Shown: piece after piece, positions 9,895 to 19,134 of the stretch | Layout: the number at the start of each line of letters is the position of its first letter | Numbering within the stretch: position 1 is the first letter of the stretch | Assembly (NCBI RefSeq): GCF_026248685.1 | Contig: NZ_CP111036.1 | Coordinates: 1-64,000, forward strand | Origin: Haladaptatus caseinilyticus | GTDB lineage: Archaea > Halobacteriota > Halobacteria > Halobacteriales > Haladaptataceae | Reading direction: 5' to 3' | DNA: 64,000 nucleotides | Translations under genes and position numbers: made by a program | The notes under the pieces: generated by a model | The model's database searches: none | Seen by the model: only the letters and a program-made list of their open reading frames with translations | What the model was told of the DNA's origin: nothing

Positions 9895-12732
9895 CTAATC
9901 CCAGAAGGCCTGCGTTCGAGCGTACTGGCGCTCCTTCGAGAGAATATCCCGATAGAAATCGTCCTCGTCCTCGCGCAACTTCGCGATGATTCTGGCGGCA
10001 TTCTGCGGGCCGACACCCCTCGCCGCGAGTGCGATGATTGCCCGCTTTCCGTGGCTCTGAACGAGATTCGCGGATTTGTAGGCTCGTCTCGTCATCTTCT
10101 CTTGCTCGTCGTCCTTGTCGTCCGCTCGGACTGCTTTGAGCACTTCGTCGGCCCACGGATTGAGGGCGGCGATTCGCGTGGAACCGCAGTGAATGCATTT
10201 CGGCTGGTCGTCGATTTTCTTCACCGTCGTCTTTCGTCGCCAGTCCTGACAGTGCAGACAGAACAGCAACATCTCGTCGTTTCGGATTCGTTCCCTGACC
10301 GTTTCGATGACGCTGGCGTCGGCGTTTTCCGGCGCGAGCAGCTCTCGCCCGGACGAACGCCCGCCACTTCCGACCGGAGTTCGTCCCCCCGTGGTGACCA
10401 CTTCGATGTCGCCCGCGTGGATTTGCCGAAGAACGTCCTCCGCTCGTTCGACATCGAGATCGTCGTGGAACACTTCACGGACCGCTTCGTCGTAGATCGG
10501 GGTGTCTTCCAGCGCACTCAGCAACCGCCCCATCGAGAACCGGCCCTGTCCCTCCCAACGATTCAGCGACCCGAACTTCGCGGCCACCTGTGCGAGGGTG
10601 AACTTCAGCGTATCGGAGCGTTTGAGCGAGAGTTCGATGAGCGGACCGACGTGCTCGGGGTCGGTCTCTTCCAACACCTCGATGATTTCTCGACCGTCCA
10701 GTTTCGCCGGGACGTCCAACTCGATTCGATAGGGGTCGATCTCCATTCCGACCGACGATCCGGTCCGTTGGCCGACGAGCGACGAAAGCATGCGGCCGAG
10801 CGTTTCGTTCACCTTGTGGCCGAAACAGGCGTTGACGACGATTTTCCCGGCAGCGTGCTCCACCACGAGTCGGTCGCTCGTCGGGGTCTGATTCTCGGTT
10901 TCCGCCTGCCTGTCCGTCTGTTCGAGTGCGGATTCGGCGGTGTACTGGTCGGTGGGATATCGATTCGTGAACTCCTTTGCGACACCGTCGCGCGGTGCCC
11001 CCCGCTCGAACTGTGGCCCGGCAACCGCCCGCATCTCACCCACCTCCTGGGCCACATCGTATGGAACCGGAATCTCCTCACCGACCCACGACGGTACCTC
11101 ACCACCGGGATCTTCGATGGGGGAGACGTTGACACGACTCTCTTCTTCGTCGATTTCGGCGATGCGCCACATCTCGCCGCGTTGGATGAACACCTCGCCC
11201 GGTTCCGCGAAGTTGACGACGAACCGCTCGTCAAGCGTCCCGATCTGTGACCCGCTGGCCATGTCGTACACCTCGAAGGTTTCCTCGTCGGGAATCATCG
11301 AGAGGTTTGCGTAGAAGTACTGCCACGTCTTCCCCGACTTCTCGATTTGGTCTTTTTCCTCGTTCAGCCATACCAATCGATTCCCCTTCAATTCCCGGAC
11401 CACACCCTTGAACTCGTCTTCGACGAGGTCGCGAAACGGGTAGGCTCGGGTGACGATTTCGTACGCTCGCCGGGCATCGATTTCGCCGAAGTCCATCACC
11501 ACGCCGACGATTTGGTTCGCGACCGTGTCGAGACTCGCATGGTGGATATGTGCCGGTTCGACCTCGCCTTCGACCGCACGTCGGGCGATTGCCATCGATT
11601 CGAGCGCGTCGTCGGGGTGCGAGGTAATGATGGTTCCCTCCGACACCTCGTCCATTCGGTGGCCCGCCCGTCCGACTCGTTGGAGGAGTCGGGCGACTTC
11701 ACGTGGACTCTGATACTGGACGACGTGGTCGATTCGCCCCACGTCGATGCCGAGTTCCATGGAAGAGGTACAGAGGAGCGCGTCGATCTCGCCGGCCTTG
11801 AACCGGTCTTCCACGTCGATTCGGGCCTCCTTCGACAAGCTACCGTGATGAACGCCGATGTTCGCCCCGAGTTCCTTGAACCGGGACCCCAACGCCTCGG
11901 CGGTTTGACGCGTGTTGACGAAAATCAGCGTCGAATCGTGCTCGGTCACGATGTCACGAATCGCCCGGACGTGACTGGCGATGTCGGGGTTGGTCATCAG
12001 TTCGCGCGCCAACGCCTCGTCTTCGTCCCGAGTATCGGGTTCGCGAACGCGGAAATCGACCTTGCTCCCCACGTCTACCTCGATTATCTCACAGCCACGA
12101 TTTCCGGTGAGGAATTTCCCGACCTCCGTCGGGTCGCCGACAGTCGCGGAGAGTCCGATTCGCTGGAACTCGCCCGACAGCTCGTGGAGTCGTTCTAACC
12201 CGATGGTCAGCTGTGCCCCACGCTTCGCACTGGCGAGTTCGTGCACCTCGTCCACGATGACGTGGTGAACGTCTTCCAGCGCCTTCCGGAGCTTTGACCC
12301 GGTCAGCATTGCCTGCAACGTTTCCGGCGTCGTCACCAGCACGTCCGGCGGGTCGTTCGCTTGCTTCTGACGCTGATAATCAGTGGTGTCGCCGTGGCGA
12401 ACGTCGATGTCGATGTCGAGGGTCTCCCCCCACCACTCCAATCGTTCGCGCATGTCGCGGTTCAGCGCCCGAAGCGGCGTGATGTAGAGCGCGGAGATGC
12501 CGAACCGTGGCTCCGCCTGCGCTATGGAGTCGAACACCGGTAACATCGCCGTCTCGGTCTTGCCAGTTCCGGTCGGCGCGATGACGAGACCATGGTGTCC
12601 CTCGGCGAGTGGTGGAATCGCGCGCTTTTGCGGTTCGGTCGGGGTTTTGAACCCGCGTTCCGAGAGGGCCGACCGAACCTCGCTCCCGAGTCGCGCGAAG
12701 GCCGCAGAACCGGCGGCCTGCTGGTCGCTCAT
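9895..12732 (-). CDS. Lhr-type large DEAD/DEAH-box helicase
   Basis: ATP-dependent nucleic acid helicase of the archaeal Lhr group (superfamily 2), implicated in DNA repair and replication restart. The 945-residue protein has Walker A APTGTGKTET (residues 52-61), the DEVH box (161-164), motif III LSAT, and the helicase C domain with STLIFVNTRQTAE and QRVGRAGHR. An Lhr winged-helix and beta-sheet region follows. Near residues 810-850 there is a zinc-binding pattern, CLHCQDW then CIHCGST, after the Lhr core. The ATG at 12732 gives the usual N-terminus. It stands alone between the transporter and the RPA operon; the downstream about 130 bases contain nothing clear. Confidence 0.93.
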   Translation of the reverse strand: MSDQQAAGSAAFARLGSEVRSALSERGFKTPTEPQKRAIPPLAEGHHGLVIAPTGTGKTETAMLPVFDSIAQAEPRFGISALYITPLRALNRDMRERLEWWGETLDIDIDVRHGDTTDYQRQKQANDPPDVLVTTPETLQAMLTGSKLRKALEDVHHVIVDEVHELASAKRGAQLTIGLERLHELSGEFQRIGLSATVGDPTEVGKFLTGNRGCEIIEVDVGSKVDFRVREPDTRDEDEALARELMTNPDIASHVRAIRDIVTEHDSTLIFVNTRQTAEALGSRFKELGANIGVHHGSLSKEARIDVEDRFKAGEIDALLCTSSMELGIDVGRIDHVVQYQSPREVARLLQRVGRAGHRMDEVSEGTIITSHPDDALESMAIARRAVEGEVEPAHIHHASLDTVANQIVGVVMDFGEIDARRAYEIVTRAYPFRDLVEDEFKGVVRELKGNRLVWLNEEKDQIEKSGKTWQYFYANLSMIPDEETFEVYDMASGSQIGTLDERFVVNFAEPGEVFIQRGEMWRIAEIDEEESRVNVSPIEDPGGEVPSWVGEEIPVPYDVAQEVGEMRAVAGPQFERGAPRDGVAKEFTNRYPTDQYTAESALEQTDRQAETENQTPTSDRLVVEHAAGKIVVNACFGHKVNETLGRMLSSLVGQRTGSSVGMEIDPYRIELDVPAKLDGREIIEVLEETDPEHVGPLIELSLKRSDTLKFTLAQVAAKFGSLNRWEGQGRFSMGRLLSALEDTPIYDEAVREVFHDDLDVERAEDVLRQIHAGDIEVVTTGGRTPVGSGGRSSGRELLAPENADASVIETVRERIRNDEMLLFCLHCQDWRRKTTVKKIDDQPKCIHCGSTRIAALNPWADEVLKAVRADDKDDEQEKMTRRAYKSANLVQSHGKRAIIALAARGVGPQNAARIIAKLREDEDDFYRDILSKERQYARTQAFWD

Positions 12733-13063
12733 TCGTGATTTCCGGGTAGGGACTCGAACGAATTAAGCACGTTGCCCGTTACGCTCGACCCTCGATTTCG
12801 GTGAGTCGGTCGGTAGCGAAGGTTACCGTAAAAGATGTGTCCGACACTATCTTTGTGAATACGTCGCTAGCTATTGCCGACCACGATGAACCCGCACCCG
12901 CTACCGTATCGGAACTTCCACACATCCCCCTGACCGACTCTACGATTCGCTCGGCGGGAGACAAGCTTCACGGCGCTCGCTCTCCGCTGGTGTGTCTTCC
13001 GAAACACATAATCAACCGCACCGGAATCAACGACGGCATCACGACCCATCTCCGAACGACATC
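12733..13063. other. Intergenic region with no supported gene
   Basis: About 330 bases between the helicase and the RPA operon. Two short minus-strand frames (61 and 66 residues) and one plus-strand frame (92 residues) are open, but none has a recognisable family, a good start context or haloarchaeal coding character. The promoter of the helicase gene must lie in the left part. I see no repeat or stable hairpin. Confidence 0.4.
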
Positions 13064-13804
13064 TCAAACGCTTCCGTAGCTACCCAGTCTGGTCCCATTC
13101 AGCAGATACGCCTCGCCGTCGACCAGCCCGTCGGGTAGAAACGGCGCGAGAAAACCCTGTCCCTCGACGTTTACCCACGTTCCGCCGGTCAGGTCGTTGA
13201 ACGCGGGAAAGACGATTAACTCGCCATCCGCGGTCAAATCATCGCCCACGTGCGCTTCGAACGGTTCCGGGTTCAGTCCGCCACGCAACCAGACGCGTTC
13301 TACCCGACTGCCACCGACCGAATCCTTCAACCGAACGCATGGGTGTTCGTGGCCGACGCAGATTACATCCGCCGAGAGTACGTCCCGCGAGGGCCACGTG
13401 TGCCCGTGGACGAACCCCACGTTTCCGAATCGAGCGCCATCACCGGGTGTCACCTCGCACTGAATCCACGATTCGACCCCACCGTCGTGGTTGCCCTTCA
13501 CTAGCGTCACCGGCACGTCGATGGACTCAAGCAGGACTTCGATTTCGCCACGCTCGGCACCGCCCGGTCCCGCGATGGACTGCATCAAATCGCCAAGAAA
13601 GACGACCCTGTCGGGGTGGGTGCGGTCTAACAGTGTGGCCATCGCATCGCGTCGTTCGCCCGCCCGACTGTCGAGGTTGATTCCCTGCTCGTACCGGAGG
13701 TGATCCTCGATTCCCGCGTGGTAGTCGGCGACGACGAGTGCTCGTTCGTCGCCGAGGTCGGCGGTCGCGGCGGGTTCGCCCGGAATCGGCTCGACCAGCG
13801 CCAT
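13064..13804 (-). CDS. rpe: RPA-associated calcineurin-like phosphoesterase
   Basis: Metal-dependent phosphoesterase of 246 residues. The metallophosphoesterase motifs are in order: VVADYHAG (variant of DxH), FLGDLMQS (GDxxx), VKGNHDGG (GNHD), FVHGHTW and VGHEHPC. The product is probably cytosolic and its substrate is unknown; in Haloferax the gene of this position is linked to RPA function and named for that. Its ATG overlaps the stop of the upstream RPAP gene by one base (TGATG), so translation is likely coupled and the three genes form one operon. The linkage to single-stranded DNA binding is known from the family context; a nuclease role is inference. Confidence 0.88.
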   Translation of the reverse strand: MALVEPIPGEPAATADLGDERALVVADYHAGIEDHLRYEQGINLDSRAGERRDAMATLLDRTHPDRVVFLGDLMQSIAGPGGAERGEIEVLLESIDVPVTLVKGNHDGGVESWIQCEVTPGDGARFGNVGFVHGHTWPSRDVLSADVICVGHEHPCVRLKDSVGGSRVERVWLRGGLNPEPFEAHVGDDLTADGELIVFPAFNDLTGGTWVNVEGQGFLAPFLPDGLVDGEAYLLNGTRLGSYGSV

Positions 13805-15468
13805 CAGATCGGCTTCAGTGTGTCCTCGCCGGATTCATAACAGCGACCGGCCATGAGCGCGTCCTTCAGTGCGTCCTCGACAGCAGCAGGAGTCACGTCG
13901 TAGGAGTTCACCACCGCGGCCAGTAGTCGTTCGCGTTCCACGCCGTCGCCCTCGTTCAACTCCTTCATCTGCTCCATCACCGTGTTTTCGAGGTTTCCGG
14001 GCGCTTCCTTCTCCGAGACCGAGTCCGACGCATCGGATTCGGCTTCGGTGTCCGTCCGGGACGCGTCCTCGACTTCGGACTCCTCGATTTCGTTCGGTTC
14101 CGGCTCGGGTTCGGTTGCCTCCGTCTGTGCCGGTTGCCCTGCCTCGGCATCCGGCCCGGTCGCTTCCGCGGGTTCGGCGGCGGTGTTCGGTTCAGACTCG
14201 GTGTCCGGCTCGATTTCGGGGTCTGGCGTTTCGATGTCCGCTTCGCCCGGTGAATCGACTTCCGACCCGGTCGAGAACTCGGTGCCGTACTCCGCTTCGA
14301 TTCGTTCGCGTTCTCCCTCCTCGAACTCGTACATTTCGCCGCTCACGTCTTCGCCCATCGGTTGCCTGTCGAAGTCGTCGAGTTCGTCCGATTCGTCCGC
14401 GGTCTGGGATGCACCCGAATCGAAATCCCCGAGATCGTCCGTCTGTTCGGGCTCCGACTCCTCCGTGTCGAAATCCTCCAGTTCGTCACCGGTGTCGAAC
14501 GATTCGCTTGCGACGTCGGTTTCGGCCACGTCCGTTTCGTCCGACTCGGTTTCCGCTGTGGTCGGTTCGGCTGGTTCGTCTCCCTGATCCGGTTCACGGG
14601 CTTGTGCGGGGGGCGTGGTCGTGTCGGGGCCGGAGTCCGGAGCGGGTTCAGCTTCGGTCCGTGGTTCCGATTCGGTGTCTAACTCCCCGTCAGGTTCGGC
14701 GGCGGCTTCGGATTCGGCCGTTTCCGGCTCCGACCCGGCCGATTCGAGCGACACGTCGAAATCGATAACTGCTTCACCGGGTTCGTCCGGTTCTGCATCG
14801 AGCGGTCGCACTTCGTCCTCCTCGGCCGCGACGACGCGAGCGGCGTCGAGTGCCACGTCCTGCAATGCTGCGAGGTACGGCGTCGTCGTGTGGTAGTGTT
14901 CGAGCGCCAGCGGGACACCCGTTGCGAGTCCTTCATCGACGTCGTTGGCTCGGAGTACTCGTTGGAGATCGTCCCCTCGTTCGCTCGAATCCAACGCCTG
15001 TGCAAACGATTCCACGCGGGCGAGCGTCTGTTCCGCGGTTTGCACCGACCATCGGTCCCGGGTTTCGGCATCGACTGCGTTGATGCTCTCCGGTCGGATG
15101 GAGGTGTACACCAGATCGGAATCGTCCGGTTGGAACGTTCGGGCCTTGCCCGTCACGGCGACGAACATCGGCGGCGTCGCGCGTTCGAGGAACGCGAGTG
15201 CATCCGGTTGGTACTGGCCTGCGTACACGACGAATCCACCGGTCGGATCCACGATTCGAGCGCGGAGGACTTCGTCGCCGACCGTTTCGATTTCGGTCAG
15301 TACGCCGACGACGAACAGTCGGTTGATCCGCGCACCGGTCGGAGTAACGACGTAGTTCGGTGCGCGCTCCTCGTCGCTGTCGGAGTGTTCGAGCGACGAG
15401 TCGTTGTATTCCGCCGCGAAGACGCGCCACGCGACTTCCCGTCGGCCAGCATCACCCTGTGAACTCAT
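13804..15468 (-). CDS. rpap1: RPA-associated protein (RPAP, COG3390)
   Basis: Partner of the archaeal single-stranded DNA-binding protein RPA. The 554-residue protein has an N-terminal OB fold (about 5-130: REVAWRVFAAEYN, then NRLFVVGVLTEIE and ARIVDPTGGFVVYAGQY). A helical region and a very acidic Glu/Asp/Ser/Thr-rich linker (about 220-480) follow, and a C-terminal winged-helix-like region (about 490-554, NTVMEQMKELNEGDGV onward). The long linker fits the longer RPAP1 type rather than the short RPAP3 type. The start ATG overlaps the rpa1 stop by four bases (ATGA). Expected partners are the products of rpa1 and rpe in the same operon. Confidence 0.9.
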   Translation of the reverse strand: MSSQGDAGRREVAWRVFAAEYNDSSLEHSDSDEERAPNYVVTPTGARINRLFVVGVLTEIETVGDEVLRARIVDPTGGFVVYAGQYQPDALAFLERATPPMFVAVTGKARTFQPDDSDLVYTSIRPESINAVDAETRDRWSVQTAEQTLARVESFAQALDSSERGDDLQRVLRANDVDEGLATGVPLALEHYHTTTPYLAALQDVALDAARVVAAEEDEVRPLDAEPDEPGEAVIDFDVSLESAGSEPETAESEAAAEPDGELDTESEPRTEAEPAPDSGPDTTTPPAQAREPDQGDEPAEPTTAETESDETDVAETDVASESFDTGDELEDFDTEESEPEQTDDLGDFDSGASQTADESDELDDFDRQPMGEDVSGEMYEFEEGERERIEAEYGTEFSTGSEVDSPGEADIETPDPEIEPDTESEPNTAAEPAEATGPDAEAGQPAQTEATEPEPEPNEIEESEVEDASRTDTEAESDASDSVSEKEAPGNLENTVMEQMKELNEGDGVERERLLAAVVNSYDVTPAAVEDALKDALMAGRCYESGEDTLKPI

Positions 15469-16736
15469 GCGTCCACCTCCGTGAGGAGGGCTTTTGCACG
15501 GTCCACCGGGTCGTCCTCGGTTTCATCGAACTCGCTCGCTTCGAGGTTCGCACCGTAGTCGTCCACCGAGAGATTACCGCGAACGCGGTACTCGTGACCG
15601 ACGATTTTCTCGCGGATGGAGTCCGCGACGACTTCCTGATCCATCGCATCGCGGGCCTGCTGGCGCGCCTTTTCCAGACCACCGCCGTACACGTCGGCCG
15701 TGAGTTCGTCGTCCAAAATCGCGGTGACGGTGCCGGTTCCGTCGTCCACGATCGCTTTCACCCGCAGGTCGTCCTCGCCGTCCACTTGGCCGTGGCTTCG
15801 GCACTGGCCCTTCTGGACGACGCGACCGCATTCCGGACACCGCTGGATGAGGCCGGACCCGTCGCGCACCGCGACGATGTTACCGATGACCTCCACGTCG
15901 AACGCACCGCCGGTGTCGACCGCTTCGCGAACGGATAGTCGTGTCGCGCTGTCCTTTACGTCTACGTCGCGGGCGAGCGGTTCGACGGTGGTAAACTCGG
16001 AGAAGTTGATGGAGGGGACACCCCGGAACTCGCGGACGTAGATGTTGTCAGCGCGGATGGTTGCGCCCTCCGTGAGTTCCTCGCGGGCTTCCCAGTCAGT
16101 GAAGGGGAGGCGGGCAGTCTCGTCGGCAACCACTCCGCTTTTGATCTCCGTCTCGCCGTCGCGCCCGTCGATGACTTTGTCCTCGGCTTCGAGGACGGTC
16201 AGTTCGAGCGACACACCCCTGTCGCCGGGGCGAACGTCGGCGAGCGACGCGTCGCCGCCGACATCGTACGGAACGTCGATGTCGGTCCCTTCTCGGACGA
16301 CGTTGGTGCTTTCACCGAGGTTGAGCTCGGGGTTGCCTTCCCATTCTCGCACCCCCGCATTGCCCGCGGTGATGACTTCACCCGGCGAGAGGCTGAAATC
16401 GTTCCACGCGGTGTAGCTGATTTTCCCGGTCTCGTCGGCGAGTTCGCCCTCGAAAATCGTTTGCTCGTTGCCTTGGTACCGAATCGAGCGCTTTCCGACG
16501 GTGAGCACCTTCGCCGTCACGGTGACGTTGCCCATGTCGGTGGTTACGTCAGCGATGTCGGCGGAGGACGGTTCCGAACTTCCCGTGCTTCCGCCGCCGT
16601 ACTTTCGGCGGAGGCTTTGTTTCGCTTCGTTGACTGGGACACTGTACTCGATGAGGTTCTGCAGGTCTGCTTTGACCTCCTCTTTGTCGACACCGAGGTC
16701 GGAGGCAAGCGCCTCGGCATGTTCGTCCACGTTCAT
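15465..16736 (-). CDS. rpa1: Replication factor A, single-stranded DNA-binding protein (RPA1 type)
   Basis: Binds single-stranded DNA during replication, repair and recombination. The 423-residue protein begins with a helical segment (about 1-55), followed by three OB folds (about 65-160, 170-265 and 290-390). The third OB fold contains a zinc-finger-like insertion, RCPECGRVVQKGQCRSHG, the usual mark of archaeal and eukaryotic RPA large subunits. The ATG at 16736 is preferred over a GTG one codon upstream. It is the first gene of a three-gene operon with RPAP and the phosphoesterase, with 4-base and 1-base overlaps, which supports stoichiometric expression of a complex. Confidence 0.93.
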   Translation of the reverse strand: MNVDEHAEALASDLGVDKEEVKADLQNLIEYSVPVNEAKQSLRRKYGGGSTGSSEPSSADIADVTTDMGNVTVTAKVLTVGKRSIRYQGNEQTIFEGELADETGKISYTAWNDFSLSPGEVITAGNAGVREWEGNPELNLGESTNVVREGTDIDVPYDVGGDASLADVRPGDRGVSLELTVLEAEDKVIDGRDGETEIKSGVVADETARLPFTDWEAREELTEGATIRADNIYVREFRGVPSINFSEFTTVEPLARDVDVKDSATRLSVREAVDTGGAFDVEVIGNIVAVRDGSGLIQRCPECGRVVQKGQCRSHGQVDGEDDLRVKAIVDDGTGTVTAILDDELTADVYGGGLEKARQQARDAMDQEVVADSIREKIVGHEYRVRGNLSVDDYGANLEASEFDETEDDPVDRAKALLTEVDA

Positions 16737-16760
16737 CACTCGAAGTTCGGTCGGGATGGA

Positions 16761-18131
16761 TTAAAAGTGTTCGTCGTCGTTCGTTTCTCGCGACACTCGA
16801 ATCGGAACCTTCGTCTCGATACGGAGATTCAGGTGTTGGAGTTCGTAGACACCCCAAACGAGTAGCGTCAGAACTGCGAGGACCACCGCAACTAACTCCC
16901 CAAGTCCGGCCCACATCGGCAGGACGAACCAGAACCCGCTCACGGTTTTCTTCGAGAAGAGCGCGTGCGCCAATCGTTCGTAGATACCACGCTCACTAAC
17001 CGTCGTGGTGGACGACCGAATTTCTGCTTGCGTCGCGCTCGGTCCCCTCGTGCTTTCGTCCCCCGTTTCCAGTCGTTCCACTTCGTACGGGGAGTAGAAG
17101 GGCAGTTCCCAGATCGCACGTCCTTGCCGGTTTACTTCCACAACACGGTTGCCGTTGGTATCGGCGACCAACGTATGGCCGTTCGGTAGGCGGTCGGCAT
17201 CGCGCGTCCACACGGTGTCGGAATCGTTCCATTCCCAGGTCTGTTTCCACTCGCCGTCTTCTCGCTGGTACTCGACGACACGGTCGTTCAGCGAATCGGC
17301 GACGATGACGGCGGGGCCACCCCGTGATTCGGGGATGTAATCCGGGTTGTGCTGTTCGTACAGCACGCTGAAGTCGTCTTCCTGGCCGAGCGTCCACGAC
17401 TCCATCATGCCGCTCTCGTTCAGGAAAACGACCTGGTCCTGATTACGAAGGCTGGCCATGTAGCGACCGTCCGGCAATCGTTCCACGTCGTTCAAATGCG
17501 CCCAATCGACGGGATACGGCCCACCCTCGGTGATGGGAAAGTCGTCCTGTGCGTCCCAGCGCCAGGACGTGATGTTCGTCGTGGTGTTGACGACGTACAC
17601 TTGGTCTTGATGGATATCGCCGACGAGAAGGTGTTCATCGCCGATCCGGTCCACGTCGTGCCAGTTCGCGCCCCTGTCCTGTGGGATGACTCGTTCGAAA
17701 ATCCGCGTCTTCTCTCCCGTCGTGAGATTCACCCGCTCGACGAACGAGAGGGTGCATTTCGCATCGCACGCGTTCGCCCGTGGCCCGGAAAGTGGCTTTT
17801 CCGCGACGTACTCGACCGTCATGGACTCGTTCGAAACCGGATCGACGTCGAAGTATCCGGTGTAATCGTCGTCGTGATATAGAACGGTTCCGTTTCGCCC
17901 AAATGCGGCGAGAACGGATTGGTCGCCGTTCATGCCGTGCCCCGCTACCACGGTGACACCCGACGTCGGTGGCGCGACTGCCTCTCGTTGGTCCTGTGGA
18001 ACGTCAGATTGCTCGTGATATTCGTCGACCGCATCTCGGACGGGAGAGGTGGTGTACGCGTAGCCCACCGTCGCCGAACAGAGGAGGATGAGCGCGGCGA
18101 AGAACGCTCGATAAGCCTTCCGGGAAACCAT
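16761..18131 (-). CDS. Arylsulfotransferase (ASST)-like membrane-anchored beta-propeller protein
   Basis: The 456-residue protein starts at the ATG at 18131 (MVSRKAYRAFF), giving an N-terminal signal-anchor helix. The body (about 55-360) is a beta-propeller with repeating strands. Examples are WHDVDRIGDEHLLVGDIHQD, WAHLNDVERLPDGRYMASLR and TRDADRLPNGHTLVADTNGN, which resemble the NHL/ASST propellers of arylsulfate sulfotransferases. The catalytic histidine cannot be assigned with confidence. A second hydrophobic helix near residues 410-435 makes it a double-anchored protein with an external propeller. It may be a sulfotransferase or a ligand-binding surface protein. The gene lies just upstream of rpa1 on the same strand (24 bases) and diverges from the reductase gene. 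Confidence 0.75.
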   Translation of the reverse strand: MVSRKAYRAFFAALILLCSATVGYAYTTSPVRDAVDEYHEQSDVPQDQREAVAPPTSGVTVVAGHGMNGDQSVLAAFGRNGTVLYHDDDYTGYFDVDPVSNESMTVEYVAEKPLSGPRANACDAKCTLSFVERVNLTTGEKTRIFERVIPQDRGANWHDVDRIGDEHLLVGDIHQDQVYVVNTTTNITSWRWDAQDDFPITEGGPYPVDWAHLNDVERLPDGRYMASLRNQDQVVFLNESGMMESWTLGQEDDFSVLYEQHNPDYIPESRGGPAVIVADSLNDRVVEYQREDGEWKQTWEWNDSDTVWTRDADRLPNGHTLVADTNGNRVVEVNRQGRAIWELPFYSPYEVERLETGDESTRGPSATQAEIRSSTTTVSERGIYERLAHALFSKKTVSGFWFVLPMWAGLGELVAVVLAVLTLLVWGVYELQHLNLRIETKVPIRVSRETNDDEHF

Positions 18132-18213
18132 TACCCGATTCGTTCGGGGCGAAGTGCATAAAGTTCCTGATAGCACCGAAAGCGGTTTTCACGGCGGGTG
18201 CCAATCCGCGAGC

Positions 18214-18861
18214 ATGCATGTGGTCGTCAACGCCGCGATGAGCGCCGACGGAAAACTCTCCTCACGGCGACGCGAACAAGTCGCCATCAGCGGTCCGGAC
18301 GACTTCGACCGGATGGACACCCTACGCGTCGAGAGTGACGCTATCGTCGTCGGTGTCGGGACAGTGCTCGCGGACGATCCGTCACTCACCGCCGACGGTG
18401 GGACGAATCCGCTCCGCGTCGTCGCGGATTCACGCGCTCGGACGCCGACCGACGCTCGGATACTGGACGACCGTGCGGACACCGTCGTTTTCGTGTCCGA
18501 AAGCGCGTCGGACGAGCGGATCGGAAAGCTCCGGGATGCGGGCGGGAAAGTCGTCGTCGCGGGCGACGAACGCGTTTCGCTCGAAACGGCCTTCTCGGAC
18601 CTCGAATCGCGCGGCGTCGAACAGGTGATGGTCGAAGGGGGCGGCGAACTCATTTTTTCGCTGTTCGCCGACGGACTGGTGGACGAACTGCGTCTGTACG
18701 TCGGGTCACTGATTATCGGCGGCCGTGACGCTCCCACGTTGGCTGATGGTGAGGGATTCGTCGCGCGCGGGGAGTTCCCGCCCCTCGAACTGACGACTGT
18801 CGAACGAATCGACGACGGCGTACTGCTCCGCTATTCGGTATCGTCGTTCGAAAAATCGTGA
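18214..18861 (+). CDS. arfC: 2,5-diamino-6-(ribosylamino)pyrimidinone 5'-phosphate reductase
   Basis: NAD(P)H-dependent reductase acting after GTP cyclohydrolase in archaeal riboflavin and F420 (deazaflavin) biosynthesis. The 215-residue protein has the RibD C-terminal/DHFR-like fold. It begins MHVVVNAAMSADGKLSSRRR, with the conserved DGK, then GVGTVLADDPSLT, and ends with the signature VMVEGGGELIFSLFADGLVDE and IGGRDAPTL. The ATG at 18214 is chosen because the upstream open frame adds 20 residues not expected in the family. It is transcribed divergently from the propeller gene and appears monocistronic. Confidence 0.92.
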   Translation: MHVVVNAAMSADGKLSSRRREQVAISGPDDFDRMDTLRVESDAIVVGVGTVLADDPSLTADGGTNPLRVVADSRARTPTDARILDDRADTVVFVSESASDERIGKLRDAGGKVVVAGDERVSLETAFSDLESRGVEQVMVEGGGELIFSLFADGLVDELRLYVGSLIIGGRDAPTLADGEGFVARGEFPPLELTTVERIDDGVLLRYSVSSFEKS

Positions 18862-19134
18862 TGACGACTTCCTGCTACGCTCCGGATCCTCCCAACTCGC
18901 GATGGCTGTTCGTCGTTCGAGTTTCCGATCGTTGCTGAATCGGACTGCTGGTCAGAAGTCGGTATCGACCCGGACGTCGTTGTCGCTACGAACGTGAAAG
19001 GCGATCCCCTGCACCGAAGTGGGGACGAGGACCGTGAGTATTCGTTTCATTCCGTGTATCCGGAAAACGCAGGTAGAACGAGCAACTCCGTGGCAGTAAA
19101 TGGATCCTCTATCGTGCGGTCATTTATGCCGGCC

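Noticed and set aside
10051-11250. A 399-codon plus-strand frame.
   Set aside because: Antisense of the helicase, whose motifs are clear.
13869-14768. A 299-codon Arg/Pro-rich plus-strand frame.
   Set aside because: It is antisense to the acidic Glu/Asp linker of RPAP; GA-rich coding on one strand creates such long frames on the other.
18952-19050. A 32-residue minus-strand frame starting MKRILTVLVPTSVQ.
   Set aside because: Too short, with no promoter element or family support; it could be chance.
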